Shown: piece after piece, positions 1-6,666 of the stretch
How positions within the stretch are numbered: the stretch's first letter is position 1
How the letters are laid out: every line of letters begins with the position of its first letter
Origin: Aquirhabdus sp.
Lineage (GTDB): Bacteria > Pseudomonadota > Gammaproteobacteria > Pseudomonadales > Moraxellaceae
Length of the DNA stretch: 8,970 nt
Reading direction: 5' to 3'
NCBI GenBank assembly: GCA_030150595.1
Contig: JASLFQ010000141.1
Coordinates: forward strand, 1 to 8,970
Notes under the pieces: model-generated
Seen by the model: the letters and a program-made list of their open reading frames with translations, nothing else
Databases searched by the model: none
Told to the model about the DNA's origin: nothing
Position numbers and translations under genes: made by a program

Positions 1-482
1 CAGAAAAAAATCGACGAGCGCATCAGATGCGCAAACAACAGGATCAGCAGGCTTCAACAGCATCGATGATTGCAACGCTAGAAGCACAGTATGCTAATCA
101 GAAGCAAGAATATAGCCGTACAACCAATGTGCACACGGTCGATAGTGTATCGACGCGTGCAGATCCGAGTGCGGTGTATATGAATCAATTCCGCCGTAAA
201 GTGGAGAAAATTGGTAATCGAAATTATCCCGCAGAAGCGCGACGTTTGGAGCTGAAAGGTGATGTGCGGTTGATGGTGATTCTGCTGCCTGATGGCTCGA
301 TTCGTGCGATTCGCTTATTGCAAACCTCTGGCTCACATTTGCTCGATAACACGGCAAAAGATTCCGTGCGCCAAGGTGCGCCATATGGACACTTTGATAA
401 AGCCATGAAGGATTACAGCGAGTTACGTGTTATCCGCACATGGCGTTTTTCAGATCAAGATGAACTGGAAGTCGGGAACTAA
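1..482 (+). CDS. TonB-family energy transducer, C-terminal part (5' end outside window)
   Basis: The reading frame is open from base 3 and has no stop before TAA at 480-482, so the gene enters from the left edge. The ATG at 27 has no Shine-Dalgarno sequence and is probably internal. About 160 residues are visible. A Gln/Lys-rich, probably coiled-coil stretch comes first, followed by a TonB C-terminal domain: a YMNQFRRKVEKIGNRNYP segment, KGDVRLMVILLPDGSIRAI, a QTSGSHLLDNTA helix start and a closing RVIRTWRF strand. TonB proteins sit in the inner membrane with ExbB/ExbD, cross the periplasm and touch TonB-dependent receptors to power uptake of siderophores or cobalamin. The N-terminal anchor and Pro-rich spacer are not visible. 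The pattern resembles the TonB-like proteins that I recall near ybeY in Acinetobacter. The receptor partner cannot be named. It converges on ybeY with 18 bases between stops and no hairpin between them. Confidence 0.85.
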   Translation, partial: EKNRRAHQMRKQQDQQASTASMIATLEAQYANQKQEYSRTTNVHTVDSVSTRADPSAVYMNQFRRKVEKIGNRNYPAEARRLELKGDVRLMVILLPDGSIRAIRLLQTSGSHLLDNTAKDSVRQGAPYGHFDKAMKDYSELRVIRTWRFSDQDELEVGN

Positions 483-500
483 ATCGTAAAACTGGTGAGA

Positions 501-1064
501 TTAGCGATCTTCATAAGGGTCGCTAAATCCTAAAGATTGCATAATTTCAATTTCTAAACTTTCCATGATGACGGCGTCTTCATCACTAATTTCATGATCA
601 TAACCAAGCAAATGCAAGATACCGTGAACGACTAAGTGCGCGAAGTGTTCTTGCTCGGTTTTGCCTTGCTCAAAGGCTTCTTGCAAGATGATGGGTAAGC
701 AAATGACTAAGTCGCCCAAAGGTTTGTTCGGCAGTATATCCATGATTTCCATCGGTAAATCAGATGGAAACGACAGCACATTGGTTGGCTTCGCTTTATT
801 CCGATAATTAAAATTGAGGAACTGACTTTCTTCAAGATCAACGATTCGAATCGTGACTTCACACTTTCGTTTTTTCTGAATACCCGCCGTTGCCAAAGCC
901 TCCCAAATCCAGACTTGTAGATCGCGTTTGCGAATGTTGAGCCGAGTTGAGTGGCAAACCTGTTGTAGACGGATTTGCAGCTTCTTTTTACGACGTTTAT
1001 TCTGGTCGCTGACTTTTTTATTGTTTGGGGTGCTGTCTTGTTTCGATTTTTTACTAGATTTCAT
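501..1064 (-). CDS. ybeY: Endoribonuclease YbeY (rRNA maturation factor)
   Basis: This is a 187-residue UPF0054/YbeY metalloprotein. The zinc motif is clear: H147, H151 and H157 in [11 protein letters not shown]. The conserved stretch ending in [11 protein letters not shown] (about residues 92-102) and the GDLVIC strand are also present, with the family's conserved arginine probably R88. YbeY is a single-strand RNase involved in 16S rRNA 3'-end maturation and 70S ribosome quality control. Family members are usually about 150-160 residues. Here a strongly basic, low-complexity extension of about 28 residues (Lys, Arg, Asn, Ser, Gln) precedes the first recognisable strand. No ATG, GTG or TTG lies between codon 1 and that strand (only a CTG at codon 29), so the long form is the likely product. 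No strong Shine-Dalgarno sequence precedes the ATG. The start lies 12 bases after the phoH stop, so the two are probably co-transcribed and translationally coupled. A CorC/YbeX gene, which follows ybeY in enterobacteria, is absent here. Confidence 0.95.
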   Translation of the reverse strand: MKSSKKSKQDSTPNNKKVSDQNKRRKKKLQIRLQQVCHSTRLNIRKRDLQVWIWEALATAGIQKKRKCEVTIRIVDLEESQFLNFNYRNKAKPTNVLSFPSDLPMEIMDILPNKPLGDLVICLPIILQEAFEQGKTEQEHFAHLVVHGILHLLGYDHEISDEDAVIMESLEIEIMQSLGFSDPYEDR

Positions 1065-1076
1065 TTTTTAGCGCCA

Positions 1077-2180
1077 TTAAACAGATTCTTGTGAAGAGAC
1101 AACTTCATACTGCGCATCGCTGGCAGAGTCATTGGCTTCAACGGCAGCCTTTTGCAAGGCGAGACGTTGACGGCGTTCGGTAATCTTTTCGCTCATGTGC
1201 TGCAGATCATAATCTTCATAAGCTTCAACAATTTTTTGCACGAGATAATGACGCACGACATCACGTGAGTGGAATCGCGTGACGTGAATTTCTTCAATTT
1301 TCTCGATCACTCGAAGCGTATGTGCCAGTCCAGACATTTGTCCGCGTGGCAAATCGACTTGAGTAATGTCGCCCGTAATCACGGCGCGTGAACCAAAACC
1401 GATACGCGTCAGAAACATTTTCATTTGTTCAGGCGTGGTGTTTTGCGCCTCATCCAAAATCACAAAAGAATGGCTCAACGTGCGTCCACGCATATAAGCG
1501 AGTGGCGCCACTTCAATCACTTGACGTTCAATCAGTTTCGCAACTTTTTCCGATCCCAACATGTCATAGAGCGCGTCATACAGAGGGCGCAAATAGGGAT
1601 CAATTTTTTGCGATAAATCGCCAGGTAAAAAGCCAAGTTTTTCGCCAGCTTCTACAGCAGGGCGGACGAGGAGAATGCGTTGGATTTCGTTGCGTTCCAG
1701 CATATCGACTGCACATGCGACTGCGAGATAGGTTTTTCCGGTTCCTGCTGGGCCGATGCCGAAGGAAATATCACTTTCTAAAATACGTTGGACGTAGCGT
1801 TTTTGATTTGCGCCGCGAGGTATGATTTTGCCTTTGCGTGTGTTGAGGAAAACTTCTGGGTCTTCGCTCTCATCTTCGTCGTCATCGGTATGATGGTGAG
1901 TCCGATCTGTTTGGCTGCCTTGAATCAGTAGATGCAGATGTTCAGGCGTGAGGTTTCGCGTTTCTTCCGTTTCTTGATACAACCGCTCTAACAGACTTTC
2001 CGCTCGTTCTACCGCGTCTAATTCACCTTCAACAACAAACATGCTTCCGCGATGGGATATTTTGACATCTATACGTTGTTCGATGAGTTTGAGGTGGGCG
2101 TTATATCCGCCAACCATGGCTTTAAGACGTTCCAGCGTGATGCCAGAGAATTCGACGGTACGACTGATGGTTGCGGCCAA
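1077..2180 (-). CDS. ybeZ: PhoH-like ATPase (YbeZ)
   Basis: This 367-residue PhoH-family P-loop NTPase is of the YbeZ type. The N-terminal KH-like region (about residues 5-70) is joined by a His/Asp/Glu-rich linker (about 90-107, with HHH and DDDEDESED) to the PhoH domain. Walker A is GPAGTGKT at 143-150. Walker B is VILDEAQN at 240-247. Other family blocks are LLVRPAVEAGEKLGFLPGDL (170-189), MRGRTL (230-235) and ITGDITQVDLP (268-278). Length and motif order are normal. The family is cytoplasmic and is linked genetically and physically to YbeY and RNA metabolism; the exact reaction is unsettled. The start is TTG at 2178-2180. The in-frame stop lies seven codons upstream with no ATG or GTG between, the next in-frame ATG is codon 22, inside the first domain, and an AAAAGGAA ribosome-binding site is correctly placed. 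Probable first gene of a phoH-ybeY operon. Confidence 0.95.
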   Translation of the reverse strand: MAATISRTVEFSGITLERLKAMVGGYNAHLKLIEQRIDVKISHRGSMFVVEGELDAVERAESLLERLYQETEETRNLTPEHLHLLIQGSQTDRTHHHTDDDEDESEDPEVFLNTRKGKIIPRGANQKRYVQRILESDISFGIGPAGTGKTYLAVACAVDMLERNEIQRILLVRPAVEAGEKLGFLPGDLSQKIDPYLRPLYDALYDMLGSEKVAKLIERQVIEVAPLAYMRGRTLSHSFVILDEAQNTTPEQMKMFLTRIGFGSRAVITGDITQVDLPRGQMSGLAHTLRVIEKIEEIHVTRFHSRDVVRHYLVQKIVEAYEDYDLQHMSEKITERRQRLALQKAAVEANDSASDAQYEVVSSQESV

Positions 2181-2185
2181 GGCAT

Positions 2186-2193
2186 TTCCTTTT
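2186..2193 (-). promoter_or_regulatory. Ribosome-binding site fixing the TTG start of phoH
   Basis: On the minus strand AAAAGGAA lies with six bases between its AGGA core and the TTG start at 2180. An out-of-frame ATG (2183-2185) abuts this element with no spacing and opens a frame of only 38 codons, so it is unlikely to be used. The spacing therefore favours TTG. Confidence 0.7.
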
Positions 2194-2290
2194 GAAGTTT
2201 AGGCTGAGAATTTAGGCAGATGTCGCTTCATAAGCGGTGTCATTTATGTCGCAACATGTATGTATGTTATAGCATGGTCAGCAGCATATT

Positions 2291-2318
2291 TTGACGATAT
2301 TCGAGAGAATATTATGAA
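2291..2318 (+). promoter_or_regulatory. Candidate promoter for the first hydrolase, with an inverted repeat in its spacer
   Basis: TTGACG (2291-2296, 5 of 6 to the -35 consensus) is followed after 16 bases by TATGAA (2313-2318, 4 of 6 to the -10 consensus). The spacer is mostly a perfect 6-bp inverted repeat, ATATTC-GAGA-GAATAT (2297-2312). If used, it would leave a leader of about 130 bases before the hydrolase ATG. Prediction by eye only. The rest of the phoH-hydrolase divergent region (2181-2452) shows no gene; TTGACGAT recurs at 2371-2378 without a good -10 partner. Confidence 0.3.
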
Positions 2319-2452
2319 TAAAATTGGTAATCATCCGATTGGCAAATAAATATGATGTGTAATGTGGATATTGACGATCTGGCTCTAGACGGGTGGGTCA
2401 ATTTGCTTTATCTTTTCGTGCATTCGCTAAATTCTGAAAAAGGAAATGCTCC

Positions 2453-3223
2453 ATGTCAAAAACAATATTTATGATTCATGGGATGTGGGGTTCAGGTGAT
2501 ATTTGGGATGGTTACAAAGACTATTTTGAGGCACAAGGTTATGAGGTCATCGCACCGACACTGCGCTTGCATGGTGAAAAATACGTCAAAGTCGCACCAC
2601 CAGAATTAGGTACCGTCAGCATATTAGATTATGCCGCAGATTTAGAAAAACAGATTCGTGCGTTGGATGAAAAGCCAATCATCATGGGACACTCCATGGG
2701 TGGCTTGATTGCACAGATTTTGGCAAGTCGTGGTTTGGCTGAGAAACTTGTATTATTAACTTCTGCACCGCCAGCAGGTGTGATGGCTTTGCGTCCATCA
2801 TCAACCAGAACATTTCTCTCTGTGTTGAGTGCATGGGGCTTCTGGAAGAAACCGATGCGCCTTACATTCGAAGAGGCGAAATACGGTATTCTCAATTTAT
2901 TGACACCAGAGCAACAAGTTGCGGAATATGCAAAATATTCGTTTGAATCGGGTCAGGTTGCCGCTGAAATCGCATTCTGGCCGTTAGATGCCAATAAAGC
3001 GACGCATGTGGATTCCAAAGCAATTACTTGTCCAATCCTGATCGTTTCTGGTGGCAAAGACAAAATTGTGCCAGCATCTGTTGTAAAGAACATCTTTAAG
3101 AAATATAAGAAAAATACTGATGTTACGTATAAAGAATTTAAAAAATTTGCTCACGCCATTCATCAGCAAAAAGGCTGGCAGGAAATTGCAGGATATGCGG
3201 CAGATTGGATTAAAACGCACTGA
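2453..3223 (+). CDS. Alpha/beta hydrolase, first of a tandem pair
   Basis: This is a 256-residue alpha/beta-hydrolase-fold protein of the lysophospholipase/esterase-like group. The oxyanion-hole strand is MIHGMWGSG (residues 7-15). The nucleophile elbow is GHSMGG with Ser81. The catalytic acid is probably Asp203 in GKDKIVP, and the base is His234 in KFAHAI. There is no signal peptide or membrane segment, so it is probably cytoplasmic. The substrate cannot be deduced; the fold covers esterases, lipases, peptidases and others. A good ribosome-binding site (AGGA at 2441-2444, eight bases from ATG) supports the start. The next gene is a paralogue with about 71% identical residues in an ungapped hand alignment (181 of 255), and the full triad is conserved in both. 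A terminator follows at 3246-3271. Divergent from phoH. Confidence 0.88.
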   Translation: MSKTIFMIHGMWGSGDIWDGYKDYFEAQGYEVIAPTLRLHGEKYVKVAPPELGTVSILDYAADLEKQIRALDEKPIIMGHSMGGLIAQILASRGLAEKLVLLTSAPPAGVMALRPSSTRTFLSVLSAWGFWKKPMRLTFEEAKYGILNLLTPEQQVAEYAKYSFESGQVAAEIAFWPLDANKATHVDSKAITCPILIVSGGKDKIVPASVVKNIFKKYKKNTDVTYKEFKKFAHAIHQQKGWQEIAGYAADWIKTH

Positions 3224-3245
3224 TATTTTTAGAAGTGCATAAAGT

Positions 3246-3271
3246 AAGCTGGGGTTCGCTCTGGCTTTTTT
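3246..3271 (+). terminator. Rho-independent terminator between the two hydrolases
   Basis: A 9-bp stem (AAGCTGGGG with CTCTGGCTT, three G-U pairs) closes a TTCG tetraloop and runs into TTTTTT. Its position 22 bases after the first hydrolase stop suggests that the second copy has its own promoter or depends on readthrough. Confidence 0.75.
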
Positions 3272-3272
3272 A

Positions 3273-3300
3273 TTGGGTTATATCGCTGAGTTAAGATAAT
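3273..3300 (+). promoter_or_regulatory. Weak candidate promoter for the second hydrolase
   Basis: TTGGGT (3273-3278) and GATAAT (3295-3300, 5 of 6 to the -10 consensus) are separated by 16 bases, just after the terminator and about 30 bases before the GTG start. The -35 match is poor, so this is only a suggestion. Confidence 0.25.
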
Positions 3301-3331
3301 TTTATGAATCTACTCTAAAAGGAATTGAGTC

Positions 3332-4099
3332 GTGTCGAAAACATTATTTATGATTCATGGCATGTGGGGTTCAGGAGCAATTTGGACTGGTTATAAAACC
3401 TATTTTGAAAATCTGGGTTATCACGTGATTACGCCGACATTGCGCTGGCATGATGCAAAATATCTGAACGCTCCGCCAAAAGAGTTAGGCACGACGAGTT
3501 TGTTAGATTATGCAGCTGATTTAGAAAAGCAAATTCGAGCCCTCAAAGAAAAACCCATTATTATCGGTCACTCAATGGGTGGTTTATTGGCTCAGATTCT
3601 TGCGAGTCGTGGGTTGGCTGAATCTGCTGTTTTGCTCACACCAGCGCCACCTGCAGGTGTTTTCGCGTTCCGAGTTTCTTCTACGCGGACGTTTCTCTCA
3701 GTTCCGACTGTGCCATTCTTCTGGCGTAAGCCGATGAAACCGACATTTAATGAGGCGAAATATGGAATTTTTAATCTGTTAACACCAGAGCAACAGGTTG
3801 AGGAATACGGAAAGTATGTGTTTGAGTCGGGTCAGATTGCTTTTGAAACGGCGTTTAGTCAGCTAGATCGTAAGAAAGCTTCGACTGTGGATGCAAAGTT
3901 GATTACTTGTCCGATGTTGGTGGTTGCTGCTCGGCATGACAGGATTGTACCTGTGTCTGTTGCGAAGCAAGTTGCCAAGAAGTATCAGAAACATACAGAT
4001 GTGACTTTCAAAGTATTTAAAAAGTTTGCGCATGCAATCCAACAGCAAAAGGGCTGGGAGGAGATTCCAGCGTATGTGGCGGATTGGTTGAAGAGGTGA
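3332..4099 (+). CDS. Alpha/beta hydrolase, second of a tandem pair
   Basis: This 255-residue paralogue of the preceding gene aligns with it without gaps over its whole length. The triad is intact: Ser81 in GHSMGG, Asp203 in RHDRIVP and His234 in KFAHAI, with the same HGMWGSG oxyanion motif. The differences cluster at residues 41-50, in the lid region at about 121-140 (SVLSAWGF against SVPTVPFF) and at 171-190. That is where substrate-facing variation would be expected, so the copies may have diverged in specificity; this is inference. The start is GTG with AAGGA at 3319-3323, eight bases away. GTG aligns exactly with the ATG of the first copy. There is no secretion signal. A palindromic element and the convergent miaB follow. 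The substrate is unknown. Confidence 0.88.
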   Translation: MSKTLFMIHGMWGSGAIWTGYKTYFENLGYHVITPTLRWHDAKYLNAPPKELGTTSLLDYAADLEKQIRALKEKPIIIGHSMGGLLAQILASRGLAESAVLLTPAPPAGVFAFRVSSTRTFLSVPTVPFFWRKPMKPTFNEAKYGIFNLLTPEQQVEEYGKYVFESGQIAFETAFSQLDRKKASTVDAKLITCPMLVVAARHDRIVPVSVAKQVAKKYQKHTDVTFKVFKKFAHAIQQQKGWEEIPAYVADWLKR

Positions 4100-4150
4100 T
4101 AGGGGATTAGATTGTTGATGGGGAATCAAGCGAATCCCATCTAGCGTTTA

Positions 4151-4219
4151 ATTGTAGGGGCATCCCTTGTGGTTGCCCTTTCATATTTTAGGGCAACCAC
4201 AAGGGACTGCCCCTACGAT
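4151..4219. repeat. Palindromic repeat (GTAGGGGC...GCCCCTAC type), possible terminator
   Basis: The left arm at 4154-4179 begins GTAGGGGC and the right arm at 4190-4216 ends GCCCCTAC. The arms pair over 26 bp with a single unpaired base (C4207) and a 10-base loop (4180-4189). Three outer pairs (one G-T) extend the stem to 4151-4219. Five T residues follow at 4219-4223, so the transcript of the second hydrolase could terminate here. The stem is far longer than the other terminators in this window. It ends six bases before the miaB stop. I recall similar GTAGGGGC palindromes dispersed in unrelated bacterial genomes, which would make this an interspersed or MITE-like repeat, but I could not check that. 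Confidence 0.7.
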
Positions 4220-4224
4220 TTTTA

Positions 4225-5679
4225 TTAAATTGAACCAACCAACTCTGCCTGAACTAAATTCATACTACGAATATCCGTCACTTTCACTGTCACAAACTGT
4301 CCAATCAATGAAGTATCACCAACAAACTGCACGAGACGAGTATTATCCGCGCTGGCAATCAACGCACCTTCTTCACGATCTGATGATTTTTCTACCAACA
4401 CTTGCATGGTTTTACCCAACATCGCATCAGTTTTAGCAACAGTTGAGGCTTTGATAACTGCTTTGACACGTGCAAGACGTTCTTTTTTAACGTCTTCTGG
4501 CGTGCTATCTGGTAACTCTGCCGCTGGCGTACCAGGACGTTTTGAGTAAATAAAACTATATGAATGATCGAAATCTAAATCGCGAATAAACTGCAAGGTA
4601 TCTTCAAATTCAGCGTCGCCTTCATTTGGGAAGCCAATAATAAAGTCACTGGATAAATGAATGTCTGGGCGAACGGCACGAAGTTTTTTAATTTTTTCAA
4701 TATAAACATCAATTGTATGATTGCGTTTCATTGCTGCAAGAACAGGGTTTGATCCGCTTTGAACTGGCAAATGTAGATGAGAAACCAATTGCGGTAGTTC
4801 CGCATAGACATTAATCAGTTCATCAGAAAACTCAAGTGGATGGCTGGTGGTATAGCGAATACGTCCAATGCCTTCAATTTTAGCGACTAAACGTAATAGA
4901 TCGGCAAAATTACAGATACCGCCATCGTGCATTTCGCCACGATAACCATTGACGTTTTGACCGAGCAGAGTGACTTCACGTACACCTTGTGCAGCGAGGC
5001 TCACGATCTCTGCAATGACATCGTCGAGTGGCCGAGACACTTCTTCACCGCGTGTATATGGTACAACGCAGAATGAGCAGTATTTTGAACAACCTTCCAT
5101 AATCGAAACAAATGCTTTAAAGCCTTCGACTTTAGGTTCGGGCAAGAAATCGAACTTTTCAATTTCAGGAAATGAAATATCAACGAGTGAGATTTTTTGA
5201 TTGGTCGATGTGTCTGCTTTATTGGCATTATGCTTATTGAGCATTTGTGGCAAGCGGTGCAAGGTTTGCGGACCAAACACCATGTCAACATAAGGCGCGC
5301 GTTTTTGGATGCCTTCGCCTTCTTGCGAAGCCACACAACCACCTACACCAATAATCAATTCAGGATTTTGTTCTTTCAGCTTGCGCCAGCGACCGAGTTC
5401 GCTAAATACTTTTTCTTGCGCTTTTTCACGGATGGAGCAGGTATTCATCAGCAGAATATCGGCTTCGGCTGGATCAGTGGTCAGCACATAACCATGTGAA
5501 TCACCGAGCAAATCAGCCATACGACTACTGTCGTATTCATTCATCTGACAGCCTTGAGTCTCGATATACAACCGTTTAATCGGGGCGGCATCATCCGCAA
5601 CTGGCAATGCCATAGAGGCTGCTTGAGTTGGCGTATTTGTTGTTTGAGTCTTCGGAGGATTAAACGTTTGTACAGTCAT
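4225..5679 (-). CDS. miaB: tRNA-2-methylthio-N6-dimethylallyladenosine synthase
   Basis: This 484-residue MiaB is a radical-SAM methylthiotransferase that converts i6A37 to ms2i6A37 in tRNAs reading UNN codons. The UPF0004 domain carries the auxiliary-cluster cysteines C44 ([11 protein letters not shown]), C81 (NTCSIREKA) and C115 (GGCVASQEG). The radical-SAM motif is C197xxxC201xxC204 ([16 protein letters not shown]). A C-terminal TRAM domain covers about the last 65 residues. Length is normal. The start is placed at ATG 5677-5679 because homologues I recall begin MTVQTF. A TTG four codons earlier (5691) is in frame but has no ribosome-binding site; neither does the ATG have a strong one. 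The first 30 residues are Thr/Pro/Ala-rich and variable. In many gammaproteobacteria miaB is followed directly by ybeZ and ybeY; here the two hydrolases separate them and face miaB. Confidence 0.96.
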   Translation of the reverse strand: MTVQTFNPPKTQTTNTPTQAASMALPVADDAAPIKRLYIETQGCQMNEYDSSRMADLLGDSHGYVLTTDPAEADILLMNTCSIREKAQEKVFSELGRWRKLKEQNPELIIGVGGCVASQEGEGIQKRAPYVDMVFGPQTLHRLPQMLNKHNANKADTSTNQKISLVDISFPEIEKFDFLPEPKVEGFKAFVSIMEGCSKYCSFCVVPYTRGEEVSRPLDDVIAEIVSLAAQGVREVTLLGQNVNGYRGEMHDGGICNFADLLRLVAKIEGIGRIRYTTSHPLEFSDELINVYAELPQLVSHLHLPVQSGSNPVLAAMKRNHTIDVYIEKIKKLRAVRPDIHLSSDFIIGFPNEGDAEFEDTLQFIRDLDFDHSYSFIYSKRPGTPAAELPDSTPEDVKKERLARVKAVIKASTVAKTDAMLGKTMQVLVEKSSDREEGALIASADNTRLVQFVGDTSLIGQFVTVKVTDIRSMNLVQAELVGSI

Positions 5680-5713
5680 GAATGTTACCAAGCTCGCGGA
5701 GTAGCAGAAGTTT

Positions 5714-5744
5714 TTTATAAAAGGTCGATAAAACCGTCTATCAA
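5714..5744 (-). promoter_or_regulatory. Candidate miaB promoter
   Basis: On the minus strand TTGATA (5744 to 5739, 5 of 6 to -35) and TATAAA (5719 to 5714, 5 of 6 to -10) are separated by 19 bases, about 35 bases before the miaB ATG. The spacer is longer than the optimal 17, so strength is uncertain. Confidence 0.35.
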
Positions 5745-5929
5745 ATCATTCGCTATAAATCAGGAATCGCATATTTTAGCATTTTTTAGGCAAAACGATC
5801 AGCAAGATTGTTTTTTGTGCGAAATAATCCCGACGAAATGGTTTTGACAATCTGCAATGTCTGCACAAAGCTGTGTTTTTTGCACCCTTACTGCACATTT
5901 GATGGTTTTTATGGGTCAGGTCATACAAA

Positions 5930-5956
5930 TGTTGCGAGATGTAACGAGTCGCAACA
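5930..5956. repeat. 8-bp inverted repeat upstream of the glycine-zipper gene
   Basis: TGTTGCGA (5930-5937) and TCGCAACA (5949-5956) are perfect inverted copies separated by 11 bases. This could be an operator for a dimeric regulator or a leader hairpin; the sequence alone does not decide. Confidence 0.5.
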
Positions 5957-6010
5957 GTTCAAATATGGTTTAGTTCGTTCGACACGCATAAAGTTCAATT
6001 ATGGAAGTTC
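5956..6010 (+). repeat. Imperfect direct repeats with a 36-base period
   Basis: AGTTCAAATATGG (5956-5968) recurs as AGTTCAATTATGG (5992-6004), 12 of 13 identical. Each is followed a few bases later by another AGTTC (5972-5976 and 6006-6010). The array lies 49-103 bases before the glycine-zipper start, a position suited to regulator binding; function is inference. Confidence 0.5.
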
Positions 6011-6058
6011 ATCACGAACCCCATCAAGATTTAAAGTAAATCAGTAGGAGTGTCGATC

Positions 6059-6487
6059 ATGAAAAAATTATTGATAGCAACGATTTTAACAGTCACGACA
6101 GGTGTCGCAGTTGTTCAACCTGCATTTGCCGATTATGACCCTGTGGGTTCTGCGTTATTAGGTGGTGTCGCAGGCGCAGTGATTGGACATGCAGTTGGTG
6201 GCCGTAATGGTATGGCAGTTGGTGCGGCAATTGGTGGTGTGAGTGGTGCGGTAATCGCAGAGAATCAACGTCCGTACTATTACGAGCGTGCTCCAGTCGT
6301 TTATAGACAGCCTGCTTATTATGCAGCGCCAGCACCTGTAGCCTATTACCCAACAGCCTATTATCCAGATCGCGAAGTTGTGTATCCAGTACATCGTGTT
6401 GCCTATTATGGCGATGGATATCGTGGTTATGATCATGACCGTGCTTGGCATCGTGACTGGCATGACCGTGGGTACTACAGTTACTAA
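6059..6487 (+). CDS. Secreted glycine-zipper protein with Tyr/Pro-rich tail
   Basis: 142 residues. A Sec signal peptide (MKKLLIATILTVTTGVAVVQPAFA) is predicted to be cleaved after Ala24. Residues 30-67 form a glycine-zipper block (GGVAGAVIGHAVGG, then GAAIGGVSGAVIAEN), a motif of tightly packed transmembrane or oligomerising helices. After about residue 70 the chain becomes Tyr/Pro/Ala-rich with repeated AYY and YYP motifs, ending in a His/Asp/Arg/Trp-rich tail (DHDRAWHRDWHDRGYYSY). The product is probably periplasmic or outer-membrane associated; glycine-zipper proteins are common in Moraxellaceae but poorly characterised, and no precise role can be given. The ATG at 6059 is chosen because TAGGAG is eight bases away; a GTG at 6050 overlaps that site and is rejected. 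A paralogue follows 179 bases downstream, and a terminator lies between them. Confidence 0.8.
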   Translation: MKKLLIATILTVTTGVAVVQPAFADYDPVGSALLGGVAGAVIGHAVGGRNGMAVGAAIGGVSGAVIAENQRPYYYERAPVVYRQPAYYAAPAPVAYYPTAYYPDREVVYPVHRVAYYGDGYRGYDHDRAWHRDWHDRGYYSY

Positions 6488-6555
6488 ACGATAAATTTAT
6501 TGAAATCGTAATCGTGGTACAGTGAATTGTATTTTTTGATTTCGTGTGAATAAAG

Positions 6556-6591
6556 TTCCATGTCTTCAACTTATGGGCATGGAATTTTTTT
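6556..6591 (+). terminator. Rho-independent terminator after the first glycine-zipper gene
   Basis: TTCCATGTCT (6556-6565) pairs with GGGCATGGAA (6575-6584), 10 bp including two T-G pairs, around a 9-base loop, followed by seven T residues. It lies 69 bases beyond the stop and separates the two glycine-zipper genes transcriptionally. Confidence 0.85.
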
Positions 6592-6613
6592 AACCCTGAT
6601 TTTGAAACGTGTG

Positions 6614-6631
6614 ACAACTTAAATGAGTTGT
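6614..6631. repeat. Small inverted repeat in the leader of the second glycine-zipper gene
   Basis: ACAACT (6614-6619) and AGTTGT (6626-6631) are perfect inverted copies with a six-base spacer, 36-53 bases before the ATG. It may be an operator or a leader hairpin. I see no convincing -35/-10 pair in the 75 bases between the preceding terminator and the start. Confidence 0.4.
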
Positions 6632-6666
6632 TCTTGGTTTAAAAACTTTTGGAAAAAGGTAAAGTT

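Larger units (their letters stand above)
5680..6058. other. Divergent intergenic region between miaB and the first glycine-zipper gene
   Basis: About 380 bases without a convincing gene. It holds a candidate miaB promoter on the minus strand, an isolated perfect TTGACA at 5844-5849 with no acceptable -10 at 15-19 bases, two copies of CTGCACA (5861-5867 and 5891-5897), an 8-bp inverted repeat (5930-5956) and a pair of 13-base imperfect direct repeats (5956-5968 and 5992-6004). A good ribosome-binding site, TAGGAG (6045-6050), stands eight bases before the glycine-zipper ATG. I could not settle on a promoter for the plus-strand gene. Confidence 0.6.

Noticed and set aside
27..29. ATG as the start of the TonB gene
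   Set aside because: The frame is open upstream to the window edge, there is no ribosome-binding site, and the membrane anchor expected of TonB is missing.
1388..1825. A 145-codon plus-strand frame opposite phoH
   Set aside because: It is antisense to the conserved Walker-motif region of a clearly real gene.
2244..2275. ATGT-rich stretch with AACAT...ATGTT symmetry in the phoH upstream region
   Set aside because: The symmetry is only five bases per arm in AT-rich DNA and is likely to occur by chance.
2370..2402. ATTGAC and GTCAAT inverted pair before the first hydrolase
   Set aside because: Six-base arms with a 21-base spacer are weak, and no T tract or promoter fits around them.
4118..4142. 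Small hairpin GATGGG...CCCATC after the second hydrolase
   Set aside because: Short stem with a 13-base loop and no T run on either strand, so it is not supported as a terminator.
4167..4436. An 89-codon plus-strand frame across the palindrome and the miaB 3' end
   Set aside because: It begins inside the palindromic element and is antisense to the TRAM domain of miaB; no family resemblance.
5844..5849. Perfect TTGACA as a promoter for the first glycine-zipper gene
   Set aside because: No hexamer at 15-19 bases downstream resembles a -10 element.
5808..6047. A 79-codon open frame on the plus strand in the miaB-glycine-zipper gap
   Set aside because: No ribosome-binding site, odd composition, no recognisable family, and it runs through the repeat-rich regulatory segment.
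6093..6617. A 174-codon minus-strand frame opposite the first glycine-zipper gene, rich in His and Ser
   Set aside because: It is an antisense shadow caused by the repetitive Gly/Tyr codons of the real gene and crosses that gene's terminator.
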